This document shows, piece by piece, positions 6,496 to 13,339 of a stretch of 17,741 nucleotides of DNA (positions are counted from its first letter, which is position 1; each line of letters opens with the position of its first letter). The stretch is taken from contig JBDTDV010000049.1 of the NCBI GenBank assembly GCA_039922875.1, positions 1 to 17,741 on the forward strand. The letters are read 5' to 3'. The position numbers were made by a program, and so were the translations under genes. Under the pieces are notes generated by a model, which saw nothing but the letters and a program-made list of their open reading frames with translations, ran no database searches and was not told where the DNA came from. The stretch comes from JBDTDV01 sp039922875 (lineage in GTDB: Bacteria; Actinomycetota; Actinomycetes; Actinomycetales; Microbacteriaceae).

Positions 6496-7416
6496 ATGCG
6501 CATGCAAACCCGAACGAACTTGCCGCCTGGCCTGATCCACAAGCCGTTCGCCGTACGCGATGCCCTCGATGCCGGTGTGACGCGCAAGCGACTGCGCGCA
6601 CGGGATTTATACAGCAACTACTGGGGGACCCGCACGACGACCACCGGCGCGCTCAACCTCCGCGAGAAATGCACGACACTTCAGACGCGAATACCGAGCC
6701 ACGCTCACTTCAGCCATCTGACCGCCGCATTGTTGCTGGGCGCGCCCATGCCGCTGTGGGCCGAACGCGATCCACGTGTCCACGTCAGCGTTCCGTCACC
6801 CCATCGCGCGCTGAGTGCTGCAGGCGTCGTGGGACACAAGGTGCAGTCGACGGATGCCGACACGGCCGTCTTGCACGGCATCCGCATGACGACACCGGCC
6901 CGAACCTGGTGCGAACTCGCCACGGTGCTAACCGTGCCAGACCTGGTTGCGGTCGGTGACTATCTCATCCACTGGCGGATGCCGCTTGCCACCCGGCGCC
7001 AGCTGGAGGCTGCGGTCGCGAGCTATCCCGGCAGGCGCGGGCGGAGGGTGCTCCGGCAAGCCATCGATCTGCTGAGCAACGAGGCCGAGTCGCGCCCGGA
7101 GTCGATCCTGCGGGTAATCCTCGTTCTTGGCGGCCTTCCATTGCCGCAGGTCAACCGCAGCGTCGCCGAGGCCGACGGACAGGTGTTCGCGCGGCTCGAT
7201 CTCCGATACGAACAGGAGAAGGTGGCGATCGAGTATCAGGGCGACTACCACCGCACCAGCAAGGGCCAGTGGCGCAAGGATATGTCCCGTCGAGCGCGCT
7301 TGGAAGCAAAGGGCTGGTACGTGATCGAGATCAACGCCGATGACCTGCATGAGCCCGAAGAACTCGTCAGACTGATCCGCTCGGTCCTGATAAAGCGCCG
7401 CGCCAGCATCTGCTGA
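6496..7416 (+). CDS. AbiEi-type N-terminal domain protein with C-terminal DUF559/Vsr-like nuclease fold
   Basis: The N-terminal part (about 15-48, KPFAVRDALDAGVTRKRLRARDL) resembles the winged-helix 'AbiEi antitoxin' N-terminal domain. The C-terminal part looks like DUF559, a PD-(D/E)XK fold related to Vsr: E202 in a helix, D235 in the strand ARLDLRY, then EYQGDYH with E246 and Q248, and a final WYVIEINADDL strand. The key acidic residues are present, so nuclease activity is possible but unproven. I know of no defined role for such proteins, which are common in Microbacteriaceae. The ATG at 6496 (or ATG 6502) has only a weak AGGG-type ribosome binding site. The gene lies between palindromic repeat copies 1 and 2, and its TGA stop falls within copy 2. 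It is not obviously in an operon. Confidence 0.75.
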   Translation: MRMQTRTNLPPGLIHKPFAVRDALDAGVTRKRLRARDLYSNYWGTRTTTTGALNLREKCTTLQTRIPSHAHFSHLTAALLLGAPMPLWAERDPRVHVSVPSPHRALSAAGVVGHKVQSTDADTAVLHGIRMTTPARTWCELATVLTVPDLVAVGDYLIHWRMPLATRRQLEAAVASYPGRRGRRVLRQAIDLLSNEAESRPESILRVILVLGGLPLPQVNRSVAEADGQVFARLDLRYEQEKVAIEYQGDYHRTSKGQWRKDMSRRARLEAKGWYVIEINADDLHEPEELVRLIRSVLIKRRASIC

Positions 7417-7473
7417 GGTGCACGCTTTGGCCCAATTCTGGCACTGCAATTGGGCCAAACTTCGCACCTCAGC
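7412..7473. repeat. Palindromic intergenic repeat, copy 2
   Basis: The arms are 7412-7437 and 7448-7473 (26 bp each, 22 matching) with a 10-nt loop. It shares TGAGGTGC and TTTGGCCCA with copy 1, and its internal mismatches fall in the same position of the stem. It lies between convergent genes. The TGA at 7414-7416 is the stop codon of the DUF559-type gene. Confidence 0.9.
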
Positions 7474-7491
7474 GTGAAAAGCGGCGCGACG

Positions 7492-7707
7492 CTACTCGTC
7501 GCTGGCGGTGCGGGTGCCGACGAATGCCCGGAGGGCGGGATCGGCGGAGACCAGGCGGTCGACCTCCTCCTGGCGGGTGCAGGTCATCAGGGCGATTTCC
7601 AGCCCGGCATCGGTGTCGGAGAGCACCTGCCAGACGGCGCCGCCGCGCTCCCAGCGCTGCAGCACCTCTACCGGCGAGTCTCCCGAGACGGCATCCGGCT
7701 GCGCCAT
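7492..7707 (-). CDS. Small conserved-type hypothetical protein (71 aa)
   Basis: The product starts MAQPDAVSGDSPVEVLQRWE, has a central amphipathic pattern (GGAVWQVLSDTDAGLEIALMTCTRQEEVDRL) and ends SADPALRAFVGTRTASDE. From memory it resembles a widespread uncharacterised small actinobacterial family with the pattern VLxRWExxGAVWxVL...C..xEEVxRxxSxDPAL. No function is known to me. The frame is open further upstream, but the ATG at 7707 is chosen because AAGGGAGAG sits just before it. The upstream extension would run into palindromic repeat copy 3. It follows acs on the same strand after about 97 nt, converges with the DUF559-type gene, and lies between repeat copies 2 and 3. Confidence 0.7.
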   Translation of the reverse strand: MAQPDAVSGDSPVEVLQRWERGGAVWQVLSDTDAGLEIALMTCTRQEEVDRLVSADPALRAFVGTRTASDE

Positions 7708-7727
7708 GTACTCTCCCTTCGCATCCG

Positions 7728-7785
7728 TGAGGTGCATGCTTTAGCCCATTCCAGCCCCCGGACACGGGCAAAAGCATGCACCTCA
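7728..7785. repeat. Palindromic intergenic repeat, copy 3
   Basis: The arms are 7728-7747 and 7766-7785 (20 bp, 19 matching) with an 18-nt loop. The outer core TGAGGTGCATGCTTT is a near-perfect continuous stem here, without the bulge of copies 1 and 2. It lies between acs (stop at 7805) and the 71-aa gene, both on the minus strand. Confidence 0.9.
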
Positions 7786-7804
7786 GCGGGGGGTCTTGCG
7801 GGGC

Positions 7805-9781
7805 TCAGTCCTCGGCGGAGGTGCCCGAGGCCTCCATCTGGTCGGCGATCAGGGAGACCACGCTGGAATCGGCCAGGGTGGTCACGTCGCCGAGTTCGCG
7901 ATGCTCGGCCACATCAAGCAGCAAGCGCCGCATGATCTTGCCGGATCGGGTCTTGGGCAATTCCGGGGTGAGCAGGATCTGTCTGGGCTTGGCCAGCTTG
8001 CCGATCTCGGAAGCCACCTGTTGACGCAGGTCGTTGACCAGGGCGACCCCGGCCTCGCCCTCGGTGTCGACGGATGCCTTGATCGTCACGAACGCGACGA
8101 TCCCCTGCCCGGTGATCGGGTCGCTGGCACCCACGACGGCGGCTTCGGCAACGGCCGGATGCGACACCAGAGCCGACTCCACCTCAGTGGTCGAGATCCG
8201 GTGACCGGAGATGTTCATCACGTCATCGACTCGACCGAGCAGCCAGATGTCGCCATCCTCGTCCTTCTTCGCTCCGTCGCCGCTGAAGTAGACGCCGGGG
8301 AACCGCGACCAGTAGGTCTTCTGATACCGCTGGTCGTCGCCCCAGATGGTGCGCAGCATCCCGGGCCACGGCTCGGTGATCACCAGGAATCCCGCCTCAC
8401 CGTTGCCGACCGGCTTGCCGCTGTTGTCGACGACGTCGGCCGAGATCCCGGGGAACGGCGTCATCGCGGCGCCAGGTTTGGTCGAGGTGATCCCGGGCAG
8501 CGGCGTGATCAGAACTCCGCCGTTCTCGGTCTGCCACCAGGTGTCGACGATGACCGCCTTGTCACCGCCGATGTTCTTGCGGTACCAGACCCACGCCTCC
8601 GGATTGATCGGCTCGCCGACCGACCCGATGATCCGCAGCGTCGACAGGTCGTGTCCGGCCGGGTATTGCTCGCCCCACTTCATGAACGTGCGGATCGTGG
8701 TCGGCGCGGTGTACAAGATCGTCGCCTTGTACTCTTCGATGATCTTCCACCAGCGGTCCTTGCCGCCGGCATCCGGCGCGCCCTCATACATGATCGAGGT
8801 GACCCCATTGGCCAGCGGGCCGTAGACGATGTAGCTGTGCCCGGTAACCCAGCCGATGTCGGCCGCCGTCCAGAAGACATCCGTCTCGGGCTTGTAGTCG
8901 AAGATCAACCGGGATGTCGCGGCGACGTGGGTGAGGTAGCCGCCGGTGGTGTGCAGAATGCCCTTCGGCTTGCCGGTGGTGCCCGAGGTGTACATCACAT
9001 AGAGCGGATGCTCGGAATCGTGCGCCTCGGCCTCGTGCTCGGTGCTGGCGGGGTCGACAACGTCATGCCACCAGACATCCCGCCCCTGGGTCCATCCCAC
9101 CTCTTGCCCGGTGCGCCGCACCACCAGGACACTGTGCACGTCCGGGCAGCTCTTCAGCGCCTCATCGACAGCGGGCTTCAGAGAATTCTGCGCACCCTTG
9201 CGCCAGCTGCCGTCTGCGGTGATCACCACGTGCGCGTCACAGTCGATGATCCGGGTCTTCAGCGCATCGGCCGAGTAGCCGGCGAACACGACGGTATGCG
9301 GCGCGCCGAGACGGGCGCAGGCGAGCATCGCCACAACGGTCTCCGGGATCATCGGCATGTAGATGGCGACCCGGTCGCCCTTTTTCACGCCGAGGGAGAT
9401 CAGCGCGTTCGTCGCCTTGCACACCTCGTCCTTGAGCTGGCTGTAGGTGATGTCCCGGGTTTCGCCCTCCGGCTCGCCGATCCAGTGGTACGCCACCCGG
9501 TCACCGTTACCGGCGTCGACATGCCGGTCGACGCAGTTCACGGCGACGTTCAGCCGGCCGCCGACGAACCACTTGGCGTGCGGCAGATCCCACTCGAGAG
9601 CCGTGTCCCACTTGCGCTCCCAGGTGAGCCGGTTGGCCTCCTCCTCCCAGAATCCCAGCCGATCCGCCGCGGCGCGCTGATAGACCTCGGGCTGCGCATT
9701 CGCGGAGGCCGAGAGCTCAGCCGGCGGGTCGAAGTGCCGGATCTCGTGGAGAAGCGCTGACAATTCGGGGCTGGTACTCAT
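7805..9781 (-). CDS. acs: Acetyl-CoA synthetase (AMP-forming)
   Basis: This enzyme activates acetate, and often propionate, to the acyl-CoA through an acyl-AMP intermediate, feeding the TCA and glyoxylate routes. The 658-residue protein begins MSTSPELSALLHE. It carries the P-loop YTSGTTGKPKGILHT, the adenine-binding VDTWWQTENGG, the YFSGDGAKKDEDGDIWLLGRVDD hinge region, and the C-terminal PKTRSGKIMRR motif with Lys615. That lysine is the residue acetylated by Pat-type enzymes and reactivated by CobB-type deacylases in the family. Forty further upstream codons are open, but ATG 9781 has AAGAAGAAA just upstream and fits family length. With prpDB nearby, the window carries genes for use of both acetate and propionate. 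Confidence 0.96.
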   Translation of the reverse strand: MSTSPELSALLHEIRHFDPPAELSASANAQPEVYQRAAADRLGFWEEEANRLTWERKWDTALEWDLPHAKWFVGGRLNVAVNCVDRHVDAGNGDRVAYHWIGEPEGETRDITYSQLKDEVCKATNALISLGVKKGDRVAIYMPMIPETVVAMLACARLGAPHTVVFAGYSADALKTRIIDCDAHVVITADGSWRKGAQNSLKPAVDEALKSCPDVHSVLVVRRTGQEVGWTQGRDVWWHDVVDPASTEHEAEAHDSEHPLYVMYTSGTTGKPKGILHTTGGYLTHVAATSRLIFDYKPETDVFWTAADIGWVTGHSYIVYGPLANGVTSIMYEGAPDAGGKDRWWKIIEEYKATILYTAPTTIRTFMKWGEQYPAGHDLSTLRIIGSVGEPINPEAWVWYRKNIGGDKAVIVDTWWQTENGGVLITPLPGITSTKPGAAMTPFPGISADVVDNSGKPVGNGEAGFLVITEPWPGMLRTIWGDDQRYQKTYWSRFPGVYFSGDGAKKDEDGDIWLLGRVDDVMNISGHRISTTEVESALVSHPAVAEAAVVGASDPITGQGIVAFVTIKASVDTEGEAGVALVNDLRQQVASEIGKLAKPRQILLTPELPKTRSGKIMRRLLLDVAEHRELGDVTTLADSSVVSLIADQMEASGTSAED

Positions 9782-9869
9782 AGATTTCTTCTTTCGTTCG
9801 ACGCTGATGGATAGAAGTCTCTGCTGCGATGCCGCCGTCGCCGGTCTCGGGCAGCGCGATGGTGTGCTC

Positions 9870-11291
9870 TCAGTTTCGCCCCTCAAGCACCGGCGGGGCA
9901 ATTCGGCGGCGACCGGAGCCGGACTGGCGGATCCGTCGCGCGTAGATTCTGGCGTCCTGGCTGGACAGCGCTAGCAGCACCAGGATGTCCAACGGCAGGC
10001 CGAAGAGATTGGCCAGCAGGATGACTTCGGTTCCGCCGTTGAAGTAGTCGATTCCCGCGCTGACCACGGCCAGCGCGCTCATCACCATGGCGGTGATTCT
10101 GGCCCAGTTCCTACCGGAGTAGACCAGGAATGCCAACACGAGGTAGAACAGCAGTGCCGCGGCGAAGATCGCCAGCAACACGTTGAGGACCAGCTGGCCG
10201 GCCGCGATCTCGTCACCGGTCGGTGCGCCCACCCCGGCGTCTCTCAGTTCTATTCGGATGAATTGCGCCGCGCCGAGGGCGGTACTCGCCACGAAGTACG
10301 CGCCGGCCAGCACTCGCGCCAGCATCAACAAAGAGCCGAGGATGGTGGGCGCCGGGCGCCGCTGGGCTCGTTCCTCGGCAACCAGCAACTCGATCTCGTC
10401 GGCGCTCGGCACGACACTGGGCTGGGTGCTCGGCTGGGTGCCCGCTGCGGTGTGCACCGCCCGCAAATCCAGCACCGGCAGGTCACCATCGGTCTTGATC
10501 GTGTCGCCGCCGCCATTTCGCGAGTGGTAGCCGGTTGAGAAGTCGCGGAGTATTTCGACCGAAATAGCGGCATCCGCAGTGGTCAAGGTATCGACGATGT
10601 GATCACGCTCAATGTCAGTATCGTGATCGATCTTATGGGTGATCTGCAGCGTGAACAGGGAGAAGCCGACGCTGCGGTCGAAGGTTCCGGCTGCCAGCCA
10701 GTCCACGCGGTGACCGCCTGGCAAAAGCCAACCATCCGGGCAGCGCCAGAACCGCACATGATGCCGTTTCGCCGGGTTGCCGAGCACCTCCTGCTGGTAG
10801 GCCACATCCTGTTGCCTATCGAACAGCAACAACGGGCTGACCGGAGCCTCGTCATAGCTGCGCCTGAGCACGGTGGATGCGATGATCCGCCAGGTGCTGC
10901 GGAACGTGATCGCGTCGGCCCGTACCCATCCTGCTTCCCGCATCGCGGTGTTCAGCTGGAGTTCACTGCCGAGCAAAGCCAGGTTGATCGGGTCGCCCAG
11001 CAGTCCGTCACTGGTGCGAGCCCGCCCGATGAAATAGTTCGGCACGTACAGCTGGGTAAGGATGCGGTGCAGGCGCGGCAACGCGAGGTACGCCAGGATG
11101 ACCCAGAACAGGACGAAGTAAAGGATCTGCCACCAGCCGAGCGAGAAGCTTTCCGTGAAGACGATCCAGGCCAGCCACACCGCCGATACCCCGCCGAGGA
11201 TGAAAAACAGGTTGTCGAACAGGCGGTTGATCGACTTGCCTCGCGCAGGCGTGCGGATCTTCGTCGCTGTCAGCTCCGATGCCTGCGCCAT
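9870..11291 (-). CDS. LssY C-terminal-domain membrane protein
   Basis: The 473-residue protein has two N-terminal membrane segments (about 25-45 and 52-72), a soluble domain of about 200 residues resembling LssY_C (YVPNYFIGRARTSDGLLGDPINLALLG, then HHVRFW at 177-182, DWLAAGTFDRSVGF at about 197-210, and THKIDHDTDIERD at 218-230), a Thr/Gln/Pro linker, and about four C-terminal membrane segments. LssY_C is named after the Legionella Lss secretion locus and its role is not established. In other proteins it is often fused to a PAP2 or DedA-type membrane domain; neither is recognisable here. An upstream start at 11378 is possible, but ATG 11291 begins the plausible protein and has a TACCAT -10 box 6 nt upstream. 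It diverges from the oxidoreductase gene. Confidence 0.8.
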   Translation of the reverse strand: MAQASELTATKIRTPARGKSINRLFDNLFFILGGVSAVWLAWIVFTESFSLGWWQILYFVLFWVILAYLALPRLHRILTQLYVPNYFIGRARTSDGLLGDPINLALLGSELQLNTAMREAGWVRADAITFRSTWRIIASTVLRRSYDEAPVSPLLLFDRQQDVAYQQEVLGNPAKRHHVRFWRCPDGWLLPGGHRVDWLAAGTFDRSVGFSLFTLQITHKIDHDTDIERDHIVDTLTTADAAISVEILRDFSTGYHSRNGGGDTIKTDGDLPVLDLRAVHTAAGTQPSTQPSVVPSADEIELLVAEERAQRRPAPTILGSLLMLARVLAGAYFVASTALGAAQFIRIELRDAGVGAPTGDEIAAGQLVLNVLLAIFAAALLFYLVLAFLVYSGRNWARITAMVMSALAVVSAGIDYFNGGTEVILLANLFGLPLDILVLLALSSQDARIYARRIRQSGSGRRRIAPPVLEGRN

Positions 11292-11297
11292 AGCGTA

Positions 11298-11303
11298 ATG
11301 GTA
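11298..11303 (-). promoter_or_regulatory. -10 box of a leaderless promoter for the LssY_C gene
   Basis: TACCAT on the minus strand is followed by 6 nt and the ATG at 11291. A second TANNNT (TACGCT) abuts the ATG, which lowers certainty about the exact transcription start. No ribosome binding site is visible. Confidence 0.5.
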
Positions 11304-11364
11304 CCGGCCACGCCAGCCATCGTTCGGCCGTCGGCATCCGGTGCGTCTCCAGCCGCGCACCCAG

Positions 11365-11370
11365 TAGAGT
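11365..11370 (+). promoter_or_regulatory. -10 box of a leaderless promoter for the oxidoreductase gene
   Basis: TAGAGT is followed by exactly 6 nt and the ATG at 11377, with no ribosome binding site between. This mirrors the layout of the divergent gene. Confidence 0.55.
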
Positions 11371-11376
11371 GCACGC

Positions 11377-12285
11377 ATGACGGGAGAGCGACTGGGCGTG
11401 CTGGGAGTCGGTCGAATGGGTTTGCCGATTTGTGCCCGGCTCGTGGCAGCGGACTTCCGCGTGGCGGCCTACGACATCCGCTCCGCACTCCAGCGGTCAG
11501 TAGAGAACGTCGGCGCAACCTGGGCGGCGGATTCAGCGGCGCTCGCGGCATCCGTCGACATCGTGATCACGGTGCTACCGGGCGCTGCCGAGCTGGAGCA
11601 GGCGATGGCCGGCCCGACCGGTGTCGTGCGTCAGCTGGCGCCCGGTTCCTGTTGGCTGGATCTGACCAGCAACGACCCACGAGTCGCGCGGACGCTCGCC
11701 GGGCTGGCAACCGCGGGTTCGATCGACAGCGTTGGCGCACCGATGGGCGGCGGGGTGGACGCCGCCGTTTCGGGAGCACTGACCTTCTTCGTCGGCGGCA
11801 CGGCATCCGCCATCGAACGGGTCCGCCCGGTACTGAACGCGCTCGGCGGACCGGATGCCCTGCGCCTGGTCGGTGCGGACGTCGACGCCGCGCATACCGC
11901 GAAGCTCCTGGCAAACCTGTTGTGGTTCGGGCAGGCGGCGGCCACGACCGAGGCGCTGCTGCTGGGCCAATCCCTTGGCCTGGACCTGCGGCGCTTGCGC
12001 ACAGCACTGGGATCAAGCGCCGGCGGAAGCGCCTTCCTGGACCGGCATCTCGACTACTTGCTCGCCGGCGACTATCTGGAGACCTTCGGGCTGGACCGCT
12101 GTGTCGACGAGCTCGAGATTGTGACGGCGTTGGCGGCGGAGCAGGGTGTTCCGTTCGAGCTGTCCGCTTTGGTCACCCGCCTGCACGAGCAAGCGCTGGC
12201 CCGGTTCGGCGCCGTCGACGGGGAACTCCTCGTCGCCAAACTTCTGGAGGAGCGCGCGGGGCGACAGTTGCGCGCCGACGGCTGA
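11377..12285 (+). CDS. 3-hydroxyisobutyrate dehydrogenase-family NAD(P)-dependent oxidoreductase
   Basis: The 302-residue protein belongs to the beta-hydroxyacid dehydrogenase family. It has an N-terminal Rossmann fold with GVGRMG (G10-x-G12-x-x-G15), the loop DSVGAPMGGGVDAAVSG corresponding to the substrate-binding DAPVSGG segment, and an all-helical C-terminal domain starting with AKLLANLLWFGQ, where Lys176 aligns with the catalytic lysine and Asn180 with its partner. Substrates in this family include 3-hydroxyisobutyrate, tartronate semialdehyde and 6-phosphogluconate-like acids. The substrate here is unknown, and the DSVGAPMGGG loop is atypical. It is a single gene, divergent from the LssY_C gene and convergent with the sugar locus repressor (39-nt gap). 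Confidence 0.88.
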   Translation: MTGERLGVLGVGRMGLPICARLVAADFRVAAYDIRSALQRSVENVGATWAADSAALAASVDIVITVLPGAAELEQAMAGPTGVVRQLAPGSCWLDLTSNDPRVARTLAGLATAGSIDSVGAPMGGGVDAAVSGALTFFVGGTASAIERVRPVLNALGGPDALRLVGADVDAAHTAKLLANLLWFGQAAATTEALLLGQSLGLDLRRLRTALGSSAGGSAFLDRHLDYLLAGDYLETFGLDRCVDELEIVTALAAEQGVPFELSALVTRLHEQALARFGAVDGELLVAKLLEERAGRQLRADG

Positions 12286-12324
12286 ACGGCACGGATCGAG
12301 CACCGTACCGATGGAACTATCGCC

Positions 12325-13335
12325 CTATGCCCGCTTCCGCCGGCGATACGTCTCATCTCCCACCCGGCAGGATTCACGCTCGACCAGTCTCACCGGCAGG
12401 TAGGTTGTTGATTCATAAGTCGCATCCGGTGCCCGAAGGCGATCGACGGCGCGTGCGGCGGCAAGCGAGCCGAGCCGTTCAGGATCCTGCGCGACCACCG
12501 TAAGTGACGGGGTGAGAAGGTCGGCCATCGGGAAATCTCCAAAACTGATCGCGGCCGCGGGGTGCTCTTGCAACGCGGGAATCATCGCCATGCTCGAGCG
12601 GGCGTTCGACGAGAATACTGCTGTCGGCGGGTCGGGCAACCGCCAGAATTCGTCCAATGCCGTTCGTGCTCCATCCCGGTCAGCGGCTTCAAGCGTGACG
12701 AGCATGGGGTCAAAGTCGATATGCCCCTTGCGGAGGGCGTCTTTGTACCCGCGCAGGCGGTTATTGGTTGTCGGAAGATACCGGGTATCGCCGATAAAGG
12801 CAATGCGTCGATGACCGTGTTCGATGAGATGCTCGGTGGCAAGAAGCGCCCCCAAGTGATCATCCTCTCTAAACGAATCTGCCGTAAGGCCAACCGGCGG
12901 CCGATCGACGAACACGAGCGGTGTGTGCACAGCCCATGTTTGTAGCCATGCGTGATCGGGAGCCACGGGAGCCACGATGATGCCGCTGAGCTGACGACTG
13001 AGCATCGATTCGAGCGTTGGGCGTTCGCGTGAAGGGTCATCTCCCAGGCTGGTTATCAGGGTGGACATGCCGTGAGCGACCGCAAAGTTCTCGACGGAGC
13101 GGGAGACTGCTGCGAAGAACGGATCCACGATATCCGGTACGGCAATGCCGATGACAGCGGTACGACCCGCCCTGAAGGTCGTGGCCAAGGCATTCGGGAC
13201 ATAGTTCACTTCCCGCAGAGCCATTTCGACACGGTGGCGCGTGGCAGGCGTGACGTGACGATCATTATTGAAGACGCGGGAGACGGTCTTGAGGCTGACG
13301 CCAGCTAAGGCCGCGACTTCACGCATGGTAGGCAT
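12325..13335 (-). CDS. LacI-family transcriptional repressor of the sugar locus
   Basis: The 336-residue protein has an N-terminal helix-turn-helix (MREVAALAGVSLKTVSRVFN, about 4-23), a hinge region YVPNALATTFRAGRT (about 45-59), and a periplasmic-binding-protein-like sensor domain (IGIAVPDIVDPFFA through the C-terminus). Such proteins repress until a sugar or sugar phosphate binds. The residue that aligns with the DNA-intercalating hinge leucine of LacI (Leu56) appears to be Phe54 here. ATG 13335 was chosen from the usual N-terminus; ATG 13326 is an alternative. It starts 4 nt after the aldolase stop codon, so it is the last gene of the kinase-aldolase-repressor operon and is probably autoregulated. 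The palindrome at 15767-15780 is its likely operator. Confidence 0.9.
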   Translation of the reverse strand: MPTMREVAALAGVSLKTVSRVFNNDRHVTPATRHRVEMALREVNYVPNALATTFRAGRTAVIGIAVPDIVDPFFAAVSRSVENFAVAHGMSTLITSLGDDPSRERPTLESMLSRQLSGIIVAPVAPDHAWLQTWAVHTPLVFVDRPPVGLTADSFREDDHLGALLATEHLIEHGHRRIAFIGDTRYLPTTNNRLRGYKDALRKGHIDFDPMLVTLEAADRDGARTALDEFWRLPDPPTAVFSSNARSSMAMIPALQEHPAAAISFGDFPMADLLTPSLTVVAQDPERLGSLAAARAVDRLRAPDATYESTTYLPVRLVERESCRVGDETYRRRKRA

Positions 13336-13339
13336 CCGG

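Noticed and set aside
5363..6601. Minus-strand open frame of 412 codons
   Set aside because: It is antisense to trhO and runs through palindromic repeat copy 1. The repeated GGADGGV-type segment in it is just the 24-bp trhO repeat read backwards.
6496..7707. DUF559-type gene plus 71-aa gene as a toxin-antitoxin pair
   Set aside because: They are on opposite strands and convergent, with a palindromic repeat between them. They do not form an operon and neither resembles an AbiEii-type toxin.
6374..7785. Palindromic repeats as ordinary intrinsic terminators or a CRISPR array
   Set aside because: No T-run follows any stem on either strand, loops and internal bulges vary, and spacing of about 1 kb and 0.3 kb with genes between excludes CRISPR. 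A terminator-like effect of the hairpin is still possible.
7796..9760. Long plus-strand open frame (654 codons) antisense to acs
   Set aside because: It mirrors acs almost exactly, has an Arg/Gly/Val/Asp-rich shadow composition, and matches no family. High-GC genes commonly leave such open frames on the other strand.
10599..12503. Plus-strand open frame of 634 codons
   Set aside because: It spans part of the LssY_C gene, the oxidoreductase gene in another frame and part of lacI. Its composition is Arg/Gly/Ala-rich and changes with the gene beneath it, so it is a shadow.
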